From Acidimicrobiia bacterium (GTDB lineage: Bacteria > Actinomycetota > Acidimicrobiia > Acidimicrobiales > AC-14): 64,000 nucleotides of DNA. The DNA is taken from contig JAHFUP010000010.1 in assembly GCA_023265025.1 (NCBI GenBank), positions 1 through 64,000 of the forward strand, given 5' to 3'. The notes under the pieces were generated by a model, which had not been told where the DNA came from, made no database searches, and saw nothing but the letters and a program-made list of their open reading frames with translations. Below are positions 33,749-42,689 of the stretch, in pieces; position 1 is the stretch's first letter, and each line of letters opens with the position of its first letter. The translations under genes were made by a program, and so were the position numbers.

Positions 33749-34684
33749 TCAGCGGGATTCGCAGGCAATGCCGTCGCCGTCGGAGTCGAGGCGGTACACG
33801 TCCCGGCCGACCACCTGGAAGTTCTTGGTGCTGACGTAGCCCGGCCCGTTGCCGCTCCCGCCGGCGCAGTCGACGTCGGAGAACCCGGTCGGCACGCAGG
33901 CGCCGGCATAGGACGAATGGCAGCCGGCACTCGGGGCCGGCGCCGTGGTCGTCGTCTCCCGGGCGACGGTGGCCAGGGTGGTGGGCGTGGCGGTGACCTT
34001 GGTGGTTGGTGCGGCCCCAAGGGGGACGGCGGGCGCAACCGTGACAGGGGCCGGCGCGGTGGTCGTGGACTGGCACGCCCGCCACAGGCCGAGGTCGGCG
34101 CTGCGAGCCTCGGCCACCGCGGCCCGGAACTCCTCGGCGTGGGCCACGTTGGGCGGGACCGTGAGCTGGGCGGCGAAGCCGTTGCGGGCGACGGCCAGGT
34201 TCACGAACACGCCGTCGGTCAGCTTGTACACGTAGCCGAGCGTGCGCCCGTAGCGATCCAGGCGCTCTACGTCGTACGCCAACCGGACCCTGGTGCCGAC
34301 GGGCAGAAGCTCGTTGAGGTACCGGGTCGCCTCGGACCCGAAGCACTGCAAGCCGCCTGTGGTCTCCGGTGTGTCGACGCCGATGAGCCGAACGTGGATA
34401 TCGCCCGAGACGACGATCGTGTCGCCGTCGATGACGCGGACGACCGTGACCTCGTCACCGGCGGGCGCGGCCGAGGTCGTGCTGGTGACCGGGATGGTCA
34501 TCGGGATCTCACGGGTCACCTCGGCGGTTGTCGTCGAGGCGGTGGCGCCCGAGGTCTGCTCCGCCTCCGAGATGAACGGCGACACGAGGACGACGGCAAC
34601 GGCCACGGCGACGCTCAGCTGTGCCCAGGCCGCGCGAGCCCGGAAGCGCCGCCACAGGCGGGCCAGGATCCGATTCGCTTCCAT
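33749..34684 (-). CDS. Thermonuclease-like secreted/anchored protein with an Excalibur domain
   Basis: A 311-residue protein. An N-terminal membrane helix (about 22-36) is followed by a staphylococcal-nuclease domain (about 77-203): VVRVIDGDTIVV, then Arg99 and Asp104/Glu107 in HVRLIGVDTPET and Arg147 in RYGRTLGYVYK, all four catalytic positions being present. A Thr/Ala/Pro-rich linker (about 206-252) leads to the Excalibur calcium-binding motif DSDGDGIACESR at the end. It should be an extracytoplasmic calcium-dependent nuclease. GGGGAGG lies just before the ATG, so this gene is not leaderless. Confidence 0.88.
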   Translation of the reverse strand: MEANRILARLWRRFRARAAWAQLSVAVAVAVVLVSPFISEAEQTSGATASTTTAEVTREIPMTIPVTSTTSAAPAGDEVTVVRVIDGDTIVVSGDIHVRLIGVDTPETTGGLQCFGSEATRYLNELLPVGTRVRLAYDVERLDRYGRTLGYVYKLTDGVFVNLAVARNGFAAQLTVPPNVAHAEEFRAAVAEARSADLGLWRACQSTTTAPAPVTVAPAVPLGAAPTTKVTATPTTLATVARETTTTAPAPSAGCHSSYAGACVPTGFSDVDCAGGSGNGPGYVSTKNFQVVGRDVYRLDSDGDGIACESR

Positions 34685-34752
34685 TCCGCCTCCCCGCTGA
34701 TGAGCCCCTTGGAGCCCCTATCGGCAGATCCGGCGGAACCCTGAGCGAAAGC

Positions 34753-35916
34753 TCAGGCGCCCATCCCGATGGCCTGGGCGATCTGGAGGCTCTTGCCCTC
34801 GGTCTGCAGCGCCGGCGCCACCATGACCTCGGCCTTCTGGAACTCCTTGACCGTCTCGTAGCCGCAGGTGGCCATCGACGTCTTCAGGGCGCCGAAGAGG
34901 TTGAGGCGGCCGTCGTTCTCGTGCGCCGGCCCGGTGAGGATCTCCTTCATCGTGCCGCGAGGGGTGGTCCGCACCCGGGCGCCCCGAGGCAGGGTCGGGT
35001 GGAAGGTGGCCATGCCCCAGTGGTAACCCCGGCCGGGCGCCTCGTGGGCCGCGGCCAGCGGCGAGGCGATCATGACCGCGTCGGCGCCGCAGGCGATGGC
35101 CTTGGCGATGTCGCCGCCGGTGCTCATCCCGCCGTCGGCGATCACGTGGACGTAGACGCCCGTCTCGTCGAGGTGGCGCATGCGGGCGCCGGCGGCGTCG
35201 GCGATGGCAGTGGCCTGGGGGACACCGAGCCCGAGGACAGCCCGGGTCGTGCAGGCGTGGCCGGGGCCGACGCCCACGAGGATGCCGACCGCACCGGTAC
35301 GCATCAGGTGGAGCGCGGCCTGGTACGAGGCGCAGCCGCCCACGATGACGGGGATCTCCAGCTCGCGGATGAAGCGCTTGAGGTTGAGAGGCTCGACGGT
35401 CTTGGACACGTGCTCGGCGGAGACCACCGTGCCCTGGATGACGAGCAGGTCGAGCTCGGCGTCGAGGATGGCCTTGGACAGCTGCGCGGTGCGCTGGGGG
35501 GTCACTGACGCGCACGACGTGACGCCCGCCTCCTTGATCTCGGCGATGCGCCGCCCGACCAGGTCCTCCTTGATCGGCTCGGCGTAGATCTCCTGCATCC
35601 GCAGGGTGGCCTTGTCGGTGTCGAGCAGGGCGATCTCGCTCAACAGCGGCTCGGGGTCCTCGTACCGGGTCCAGAGCCCTTCCAGATTGAGGACGCCCAC
35701 CCCGCCCAGGTGGCCGATGGCGATGGCCGTCGCCGGGCTGACCACCCCGTCCATGGCCGACGCCATGAGGGGCAGCTCGAAGCGGAAGGCGTCGATCTCC
35801 CACGAGATATCGCAGTCTTCGGGGTCGCGGGTGCGGCGACTGGGAACGATGGCGATGTCGTCGAACCCGTACGCCCGTCGCCCTGACTTCCCGATGCCTA
35901 TCTCGATCTCAGCCAT
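34753..35916 (-). CDS. guaB3: GuaB3-family IMP dehydrogenase-related protein
   Basis: A 387-residue TIM-barrel protein of the GuaB3 family, without CBS domains. It has RRAYGFDDIAIVPSRRTRDP at the start, ASAMDGVVSP, GGCASYQAALHLMRTGAVG and the active-loop GPGHACTTRAVLGLGVPQAT with the catalytic Cys. Actinobacteria often carry GuaB3 next to guaB2 or guaA; its exact role is debated. In this window it lies upstream of guaA with the nuclease gene and a plus-strand gene between. The ATG lies six bases after TATTGT. Confidence 0.92.
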   Translation of the reverse strand: MAEIEIGIGKSGRRAYGFDDIAIVPSRRTRDPEDCDISWEIDAFRFELPLMASAMDGVVSPATAIAIGHLGGVGVLNLEGLWTRYEDPEPLLSEIALLDTDKATLRMQEIYAEPIKEDLVGRRIAEIKEAGVTSCASVTPQRTAQLSKAILDAELDLLVIQGTVVSAEHVSKTVEPLNLKRFIRELEIPVIVGGCASYQAALHLMRTGAVGILVGVGPGHACTTRAVLGLGVPQATAIADAAGARMRHLDETGVYVHVIADGGMSTGGDIAKAIACGADAVMIASPLAAAHEAPGRGYHWGMATFHPTLPRGARVRTTPRGTMKEILTGPAHENDGRLNLFGALKTSMATCGYETVKEFQKAEVMVAPALQTEGKSLQIAQAIGMGA

Positions 35917-35922
35917 CCGTCG

Positions 35923-35928
35923 ACAATA
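35923..35928 (-). promoter_or_regulatory. -10 box of a leaderless guaB3 transcript
   Basis: TATTGT on the minus strand, six bases before the guaB3 ATG. Confidence 0.5.
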
Positions 35929-35956
35929 CCGGGCCGCGACCTCTAGAAGTGGTGGC

Positions 35957-35962
35957 TACGGT
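35957..35962 (+). promoter_or_regulatory. -10 box of a leaderless DUF554 transcript
   Basis: TACGGT with a six-base gap to the GTG at 35969. Confidence 0.5.
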
Positions 35963-35968
35963 CGCGCC

Positions 35969-36676
35969 GTGCGGGGCACCGGCACTGTCGTCAACGTCGT
36001 CACCGTGCTGGTGGGTACCGTCATCGGTGTCCTGCTCGGCGCCCGGCTGCCCGAGCGGCTTCGGACCACCGTCCTGCAGGCCGTGGGGCTCGTCACGCTC
36101 GTGATCGGCGCCCGCGACGCCCTCGGCACCCGCAACGTGGTGTTCCCCCTCGTCGCCCTCATCCTGGGCGCCGGCGCCGGCCAGGCGCTGGCGATCGAGG
36201 AGCGCCTGGAGGCGCTGGGCGTCGCCGTCCGCCGGCGGTTCACGGCGAAGGACAGGAGCGACGAAGACGCCCGGTTCGTCGAGGGCTTCGTCGCCGCCAG
36301 CCTGCTGTTCTGCATCGGGCCGTTGACGATCCTCGGTTCGATCCGAGACGGCCTGGGTGGCCCCGACCACGCCCAGCTCCTCATGGTGAAGGCGGCCCTC
36401 GACGGCGTGGTCGCCATCGCCTTCGCGTCGACGCTGGGCTGGGGCGTCGGTCTCAGCGCGCTGACGGTCGTCGCGGTCCAGGGAACGCTCACCCTCACCG
36501 CCGGCGCCGCCGACCGGGTGTTGACCGAGCGCATGATCACCGAGATGACCGCCGCCGGCGGCGTCATGGTGATCGGGCTCGGCCTGGGGCTTCTCGACAT
36601 CAAGAAGGTGGCGGTCGCGTCGTTCCTGCCGGCGCTGGTGCTGGCCCCGATCGGGGTCGCCCTGTTCGCCCGCTAA
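35969..36676 (+). CDS. DUF554 family membrane protein
   Basis: A 235-residue protein with about seven hydrophobic segments fitting DUF554: it begins RGTGTVVNVVTVLVGTVIGV with the typical glycine-rich first helix, then LPERLRTTVLQAVGLVTLVI, the cytoplasmic loop with RRFTAKDRSDEDARFVEGFV, and ASLLFCIGPLTILGSIRDGL followed by LLMVKAALDGVVAIAFASTL. A transport role is assumed for the family but no substrate is known. The end overlaps the convergent 59-residue gene by three bases. Confidence 0.9.
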   Translation: MRGTGTVVNVVTVLVGTVIGVLLGARLPERLRTTVLQAVGLVTLVIGARDALGTRNVVFPLVALILGAGAGQALAIEERLEALGVAVRRRFTAKDRSDEDARFVEGFVAASLLFCIGPLTILGSIRDGLGGPDHAQLLMVKAALDGVVAIAFASTLGWGVGLSALTVVAVQGTLTLTAGAADRVLTERMITEMTAAGGVMVIGLGLGLLDIKKVAVASFLPALVLAPIGVALFAR

Positions 36677-36852
36677 ACGAGGTCGGCGGAGGCGGCCAAG
36701 TCGGCCTGGGCCTCGGCGGTGGCCTCGAGGAACTCCCGCATCCCGGCGATCTTGAGGTTGCTCATGACCCGGCCGGGGGGGGTGTCGCCGCGCTCCCACT
36801 CCATCCAGGCCACGAGGAGCTTGGCCGGGTCGGGCGGCGGTCGTTCGTCCAC
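36673..36852 (-). CDS. Conserved small protein, 59 residues
   Basis: The frame encodes (M)DERPPPDPAKLLVAWMEWER, GDTPPGRVMSNLKIAGMREF and LEATAEAQADLAASADLV: a mostly helical acidic protein. The DPAKLLVAWMEWERG and TPPGRVMSNLK segments resemble short unnamed proteins found in many Acidimicrobiia and other actinobacteria, but no function is known. The GTG start lies six bases after TAGTGT. It is divergent from the ferredoxin gene with only 22 bases between the two start codons. Confidence 0.75.
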   Translation of the reverse strand: MDERPPPDPAKLLVAWMEWERGDTPPGRVMSNLKIAGMREFLEATAEAQADLAASADLV

Positions 36853-36858
36853 ATCCCC

Positions 36859-36868
36859 ACACTACTCT
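36859..36868. promoter_or_regulatory. Two overlapping divergent -10 boxes
   Basis: The bases ACACTACTCT hold TAGTGT (minus strand, 36859-36864) and TACTCT (plus strand, 36863-36868). Each lies exactly six bases from its start codon (GTG at 36852, ATG at 36875), so both mRNAs would be leaderless and cannot be initiated together. Confidence 0.6.
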
Positions 36869-36874
36869 CGCCCC

Positions 36875-37078
36875 ATGGTGATCGAGATCGAGGTCAGTGC
36901 CGCCCGCTGCATGGGGTCGAAGACGTGCACCCACGCCGCGGAGGGGGTCTTCGTGATGGCCGGCGACGTGGCCCGGGTCGCCGACCCGGGCGCGGCGCCG
37001 CTCGACGACATCCTGGCCGCGGCCGAGGGGTGCCCGACCGGGGCCATAAAAGTACGAAAGGACGGCCAGCAGCTGTAG
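36875..37078 (+). CDS. [3Fe-4S]-type ferredoxin
   Basis: A 67-residue ferredoxin. The cluster ligands are Cys12 and Cys18 in RCMGSKTC (C-x5-C rather than CxxCxxC) and Cys53 in GCPTGAI. Three cysteines in this pattern indicate a [3Fe-4S] cluster of the kind that feeds electrons to P450s in actinobacteria. No P450 or reductase gene lies nearby, so the partner is elsewhere. The last codons lie in a terminator-like hairpin. Confidence 0.88.
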   Translation: MVIEIEVSAARCMGSKTCTHAAEGVFVMAGDVARVADPGAAPLDDILAAAEGCPTGAIKVRKDGQQL

Positions 37079-37093
37079 AGCCGCTGGCCGTCC
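37060..37093. terminator. Hairpin between ferredoxin and groEL ends
   Basis: A perfect 11-bp stem, GGACGGCCAGC (37060-37070) with GCTGGCCGTCC (37083-37093) and a 12-base loop, contains the ferredoxin stop codon. It sits between two convergent genes and probably ends both transcripts. Confidence 0.65.
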
Positions 37094-37107
37094 CTCCTCG
37101 CTGGTCT

Positions 37108-38748
<1,641 letters not shown>

Positions 38749-38752
38749 CTAC

Positions 38753-39049
38753 CTACTTGCCGTCGACGACGGCGAGGACGTCACGGCTGGAAAGGATCAG
38801 CACGTCCTCGCCCCCGACGGTGATCTCGGTGCCGCCGTACTTGCTGTAGACGACCGTGTCGCCCACCTTGACGTCGAGCGGGATGATCTCGCCGGTCTGC
38901 TCCGAACGGCGGCCGGGGCCGGCAGCCAGTACCTCGCCCTGCTGGGGCTTCTCCTTGGCGGTGTCGGGGATCACCAGGCCGCTGACGGTGGTCTGCTCAG
39001 CCTCGTTGGGGCGGACGACGATGCGGTCGTCGAGGGGCTTGAGGTTCAT
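38753..39049 (-). CDS. groES: Co-chaperonin GroES
   Basis: A 98-residue GroES with [20 protein letters not shown], the mobile loop [20 protein letters not shown] and the closing [20 protein letters not shown]. It caps the GroEL folding chamber. The ATG is preceded by a GGAGG ribosome-binding site. It is transcribed with groEL from the promoter and CIRCE operator just upstream. Confidence 0.97.
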   Translation of the reverse strand: MNLKPLDDRIVVRPNEAEQTTVSGLVIPDTAKEKPQQGEVLAAGPGRRSEQTGEIIPLDVKVGDTVVYSKYGGTEITVGGEDVLILSSRDVLAVVDGK

Positions 39050-39085
39050 GTCGGTTCGACCTCCATAGGACGAAAAGGGGAGTAC

Positions 39086-39112
39086 TTAGCACTCTCGTGT
39101 GTCGAGTGCTAA
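39086..39112. promoter_or_regulatory. CIRCE operator (HrcA binding site)
   Basis: TTAGCACTC (39086-39094), nine bases, then GAGTGCTAA (39104-39112): an exact match to the CIRCE inverted repeat. HrcA bound here represses groES-groEL until heat stress. It lies just after the predicted -10 box, so binding should block transcription. Confidence 0.96.
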
Positions 39113-39140
39113 CGATAGCCGCGGTCCCGATGTACGGCAA
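39112..39140 (-). promoter_or_regulatory. groES-groEL promoter
   Basis: On the minus strand, TTGCCG (39135-39140) and TATCGT (39112-39117) are 17 bases apart, fitting -35 and -10 boxes of a housekeeping sigma factor. The CIRCE operator follows directly. Unlike most genes here, it has a true leader with a ribosome-binding site. Confidence 0.7.
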
Positions 39141-39163
39141 CCGCCGGTCGTCCGCCCCCGGCC

Positions 39164-40177
39164 TTACGCCAGCCTGAGGCTGGGCTGGGCCCCGACCTCC
39201 AACGAAGTGGGGCCGTCGGCCCTGTAGCGCCACCAGGCGGCGGCGGCGACCATGGCCGCGTTGTCGGTGCACATCGTCCGGCTGGGGAGGAAGCAGCGCA
39301 GGCCCTCGGCGGTGGCCAGGTCGAGCATGCGCTCGCGCAGCAGGGAGTTGGCGGCCACGCCGCCGCCGATGCAGACGCTCTTGGCGCCGGTTTCGGCCAG
39401 CGCCCGCTTGGTCTTGTCGATCAGCACGTCGACGACCGCGGCCTGGAAGGACGCGGCGATGTCGGCCACCGGCGTCTCGGGGTGAGTCCGCACGTAGCGG
39501 ATCACCGCCGTCTTCAGCCCGCTCAGGGAGAAGTCGAGGCTGTCGGGCATGGCTCGGGGGAACCGGATGGCGGTGGGGTCGCCGGTCAGCGCCACCCGGT
39601 CGATCGCCGGCCCGCCGGGGTAGCCGAGGCCCATGACCCGGGCCACCTTGTCGAACGCCTCGCCCACCGCGTCATCGACGGTGGTGCCCAGCAGCCGGTA
39701 CCGGCCGTGGGCGTCCATGGCCACGAGCATCGTGTGGCCGCCCGACACGAGCAGGACAACCAGCGGCGGCTCGAGGTCGGGCTCCTCCAGGAAGCAGGCA
39801 TAGAGGTGGGCCTCCATGTGGTTCACGCCGACGAAGGGCAGGTTCCACGCCAGGGCGTAGGCCTTCGCCGCGCTGATGCCGACCAGTAGGGCGCCGGCCA
39901 GGCCGGGCCCCACGGTGGCGGCCACGGCGTGGAGCCCGGTCCCGTCGATGCCCGACTCGACCAGGGCCTGGGCGACCGCCGGCGTCAGGAGCTCGACGTG
40001 GGCCCGGCTGGCGATCTCGGGCACGACACCGCCGTAGCGGGCGTGGAGGTCGACCTGGCTCGAGACCACCGAGGACACCACGGTGTCACCGTTGGAGACG
40101 ACGGCGGCGGCGGTCTCGTCGCACGACGTCTCGATCCCGAGGATGAGGAACTGCTCGGGCATCTCCTGCGCGCTCAC
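39164..40177 (-). CDS. tsaD: tRNA t6A synthesis protein TsaD
   Basis: A 337-residue Kae1/TsaD ASKHA ATPase. It has ILGIETSCDETAAAVV, the metal site HMEAHLYACF, GGHTMLVAM, and GGVAANSLLRERM near the end. With TsaB and TsaE it transfers the threonylcarbamoyl group to A37 of ANN-decoding tRNAs. The GTG start lies five bases after the rimI stop, in the conserved order tsaE-tsaB-rimI-tsaD. Confidence 0.96.
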   Translation of the reverse strand: MSAQEMPEQFLILGIETSCDETAAAVVSNGDTVVSSVVSSQVDLHARYGGVVPEIASRAHVELLTPAVAQALVESGIDGTGLHAVAATVGPGLAGALLVGISAAKAYALAWNLPFVGVNHMEAHLYACFLEEPDLEPPLVVLLVSGGHTMLVAMDAHGRYRLLGTTVDDAVGEAFDKVARVMGLGYPGGPAIDRVALTGDPTAIRFPRAMPDSLDFSLSGLKTAVIRYVRTHPETPVADIAASFQAAVVDVLIDKTKRALAETGAKSVCIGGGVAANSLLRERMLDLATAEGLRCFLPSRTMCTDNAAMVAAAAWWRYRADGPTSLEVGAQPSLRLA

Positions 40178-40181
40178 ACGG

Positions 40182-40745
40182 TCACCGTAAACCCTCGCTC
40201 ACCAGGGTCACGCCGGGGATGCCGGCCTCGATCTCGGCCAGGCGCCGGCTGTACTCCGGCGTGTCGACGTCGTGGGCCCACATCACCAGGGCGTCCTCGT
40301 TGGTCTCGACGTAGTAGTTCTTGCGGATGCCGGCGGGGCGGAAGCCGAACCGGCGGTACATCTCCTGGGCCGCGGTGTTCCCCACCCGCACCTCCAGGGT
40401 GAGGTTCGAGGCGCCCCGGCGGATGGCCGTGCGAGCCAGCGTCAGCAGCAATCGGGTCCCGATCTTGTTGCGGTGCCACGCCGGCTCGACCGCCAGCGTC
40501 GTGACGTGGCCGTCGCCCTCGGTGACCATCAGGCCGGCGTAGCCGCAGAGGACGCCGTTGATCCGGGCGACGTAGTAGGCCCGGCTGGTGCGCATGGCCA
40601 TCTCGCTGACGAAGAGGCTGAGCGACCACGGCCGGGCGTAGACCTGGGCCTCGATCTTGAGGACCGACCGCAGGTGGCGCCGGCGCATGGGCAGGATGTG
40701 GACCGTCAGCTGCTCGGGAGCCACCTCGTGCCGGGCCTGCACCAT
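40182..40745 (-). CDS. rimI: Ribosomal-protein-alanine N-acetyltransferase RimI
   Basis: A 187-residue GNAT enzyme. After a basic start (HILPMRRRHLRSVLKIEAQV) come LAVEPAWHRNKIGTRLLLTL (acetyl-CoA loop) and NLTLEVRVGNTAAQEMYRRF, GFRPAGIRKNYY. RimI acetylates the N-terminus of S18 or other proteins and is often linked to tsaB/tsaD. The ATG at 40743-40745 is used; an alternative GTG is the next codon. It is separated from tsaB by a 159-bp inverted-repeat element. Confidence 0.93.
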   Translation of the reverse strand: MVQARHEVAPEQLTVHILPMRRRHLRSVLKIEAQVYARPWSLSLFVSEMAMRTSRAYYVARINGVLCGYAGLMVTEGDGHVTTLAVEPAWHRNKIGTRLLLTLARTAIRRGASNLTLEVRVGNTAAQEMYRRFGFRPAGIRKNYYVETNEDALVMWAHDVDTPEYSRRLAEIEAGIPGVTLVSEGLR

Positions 40746-40747
40746 TA

Positions 40748-40906
40748 GTGCTCCCTCAGGTGACGTCCGCCGCGCTGACGCCGGCCAGGACCGCCGCTGG
40801 CTGCGTTCTCGTCCTCGGCCCACTCACTGTGGGCGTTCGTCCTGCGGCCTTGCCAGCGACGCTCCTGAGTCGCCGTCAGCATCACCGACGCCACCTGAGG
40901 GAGCAC
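40748..40906. repeat. 159-bp element with 20-bp inverted ends (MITE-like or structured RNA)
   Basis: The ends GTGCTCCCTCAGGTGACGTC (40748-40767) and GACGCCACCTGAGGGAGCAC (40887-40906) are complementary at 19 of 20 positions. Inside, further pairs GCTGACG/CGTCAGC, CGCTGGC/GCCAGCG and GCCCAC-tcact-GTGGGC allow one long imperfect hairpin. It fills the tsaB-rimI gap, where the genes are normally adjacent or overlapping. A second small hairpin, CACCTGAG/CTCAGGTG, spans the tsaB stop. No coding frame is convincing. Confidence 0.7.
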
Positions 40907-40907
40907 C

Positions 40908-41612
40908 TCAGGTGGCCCGGTCCATCGCCGCGGTCCAGTTGATCTCGGCGTCGCTCTTGCGCAGGTACAGCGGCTCCAGCTCCCACGGCTGGACGAACTC
41001 CTCCCGCAACGCCTTCGGATGGGCCAGCTCGACGAGCGACGCGGCGGACGGGAACGCCGACGTGGCGTCGCCGGCCTCGGCGCCGGAGACCTCGGTGAGG
41101 ACCTGCGGGTAGCGCACCGCACCGTCGCCGACGACCAGGCAGTCCTCACCGCGGGCCAGGAGCTCGGACGCGAGGTCGTCGGGCGAACCCACCTGGTACG
41201 GCGTCAGGCGCTGAGCGCCACCCGGCACCTGGCGGTAGAAGGAGTAGAAGAGCTCGCCCCGCCGCGCGTCGATGGCCGGGACGATCAGGCGGTTGGTATA
41301 GCGGACCGGGAACGCCAGCAGGTCGAGGCTGGAGATGCCGATGGTCGGAATTCGCAGGGCGTGGGCCAGGGCCTTGGCCGCCGACACGCCGACCCGCAGC
41401 CCACTGAAGAGGCCGGGCCCGACATCGACTGCGATGGCGCTGATCTCGTTCAGGTCGATCTGGGCCTGCCGGCACATGAACTCGATGGCGGGGACCAGCG
41501 TCTCGACGTGGCGCCGGCCCTTGGCCGCATGGAAGCAAGCCAGCACGCCCTCGTGACCGCCGATGGCGCACCCGACCTGGATGGTCGCCGTCTCGATGCC
41601 GAGGATCAGCAC
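40908..41612 (-). CDS. tsaB: tRNA t6A synthesis protein TsaB
   Basis: A 234-residue ASKHA protein. It has LILGIETATIQVGCAIGGHE, the GRRHVETLVPAI segment, and AVDVGPGLFSGLRVGVSAAK. It lacks the metal site of TsaD and dimerises with it. The GTG start follows the tsaE stop by one base. The end lies in the inverted-repeat element. Confidence 0.94.
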   Translation of the reverse strand: MLILGIETATIQVGCAIGGHEGVLACFHAAKGRRHVETLVPAIEFMCRQAQIDLNEISAIAVDVGPGLFSGLRVGVSAAKALAHALRIPTIGISSLDLLAFPVRYTNRLIVPAIDARRGELFYSFYRQVPGGAQRLTPYQVGSPDDLASELLARGEDCLVVGDGAVRYPQVLTEVSGAEAGDATSAFPSAASLVELAHPKALREEFVQPWELEPLYLRKSDAEINWTAAMDRAT

Positions 41613-41613
41613 G

Positions 41614-42093
41614 TCACACCGTCCACGGCGCCACGGCCCGGCGGAGGGCGTCGGCGCGCGGCGGCCAGCCGGGGCCGACGGAGCGAATGTTCAGCAGGCG
41701 GTCGTCGGGCGCACCCGACGCTTCGAGGCGGATCTCCAGGAAGTCGGCGGGCAGGGCCTGCGCCACCGCGTCGCCCCACTCGATCAGAGTGACGGCGCCC
41801 TCGTCGAGCAGCTCGGCGATGCCGAGGTCGACCAGCTCCTGCATCGTGTCGAGGCGGTAGACGTCAACGTGGACCATGGGGAGCCGCCCGTCGTAGGTGC
41901 GGACGAGGATGAACGCCGGGCTCGTCACGGGCTCGTCGACGCCGAGCCCCTTCGCGAAGCCCTGGGCGAACGCGGTCTTGCCGGTGCCGAGATCGCCGGC
42001 CAGCACCACAAGGTCTCCGGGCGCGGCCAGGCCGGCGACCTCGGCGGCCAGGGCGCGGGTGTCGTCGACCGACTTGGTGGCGGCTCGGATCAC
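41614..42093 (-). CDS. tsaE: tRNA t6A synthesis ATPase TsaE
   Basis: A 159-residue P-loop ATPase. It has LAGDLGTGKTAFAQGFAKGL (Walker A), SPAFILVRTYDG, VDVYRLDTMQELVDLGIAEL and LIEWGD. It supports the TsaB-TsaD complex in t6A formation. The GTG start overlaps the stop of the uracil-DNA glycosylase gene (GTGA). Confidence 0.94.
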   Translation of the reverse strand: MIRAATKSVDDTRALAAEVAGLAAPGDLVVLAGDLGTGKTAFAQGFAKGLGVDEPVTSPAFILVRTYDGRLPMVHVDVYRLDTMQELVDLGIAELLDEGAVTLIEWGDAVAQALPADFLEIRLEASGAPDDRLLNIRSVGPGWPPRADALRRAVAPWTV

Positions 42094-42689
42094 GGGGCGG
42101 CCGTCCCGCCGCCGAGGTACTGCTTGGCCCGGACCAGGTCGGCCCGCATCTGGGCGGCCAGGTCGCCGGCGCCCCGCAGCACGGCGGCCGGATGGTACGT
42201 CGGCACCAGCACGCCTCGCCGATAGGGGTAGGCCCGCCCCCGCAGCTTGGTGATGCCTCGCGTATCGTCCAGCAGCAGCCTGGTTGCGAAGTTCCCCAGC
42301 GTGACGACGACCTTCGGGTCGATCAGGTCGACCTGGGCCTCCAGCCACGGGCCGCAGGCGGCAATCTCCGCCGGCTGGGGGTCCCGATTGCCCGGCGGCC
42401 GGCATTTCACCGTGTTGGCGATGTAGAAGCGGTCGCGGGTCAGGCCCATCTCCTCCAGCACCATCTTGTCGAGCAACTGGCCCGACCGGCCGACGAACGG
42501 CTCGCCCTGGAGGTCCTCCTGCTGGCCGGGCGCCTCGCCCACGAACATCAGGTCGGCGCCGGCATCACCCACCCCGAACACCACCCGGGTGCGCCCGTGC
42601 GCGAGCTGACACCGGGTGCAGGTCTTGGCATCCCGCTCCACCTCGGCCAGGGCCGGCACAGTGGCGATGGTAGTTGCCCGTTCACCCAT
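42090..42689 (-). CDS. Uracil-DNA glycosylase, family 4
   Basis: A 199-residue Fe-S uracil-DNA glycosylase. Motif A is FVGEAPGQQEDLQGEPFVGR, motif B is VPTYHPAAVLR. The four cluster cysteines are in CTRC near the N-terminus, CRPPGN, and the AACGPW segment. It removes uracil from DNA in base-excision repair, an asset for a GC-rich genome prone to cytosine deamination. The ATG at 42687-42689 overlaps the end of alr by eight bases. Confidence 0.94.
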   Translation of the reverse strand: MGERATTIATVPALAEVERDAKTCTRCQLAHGRTRVVFGVGDAGADLMFVGEAPGQQEDLQGEPFVGRSGQLLDKMVLEEMGLTRDRFYIANTVKCRPPGNRDPQPAEIAACGPWLEAQVDLIDPKVVVTLGNFATRLLLDDTRGITKLRGRAYPYRRGVLVPTYHPAAVLRGAGDLAAQMRADLVRAKQYLGGGTAAP

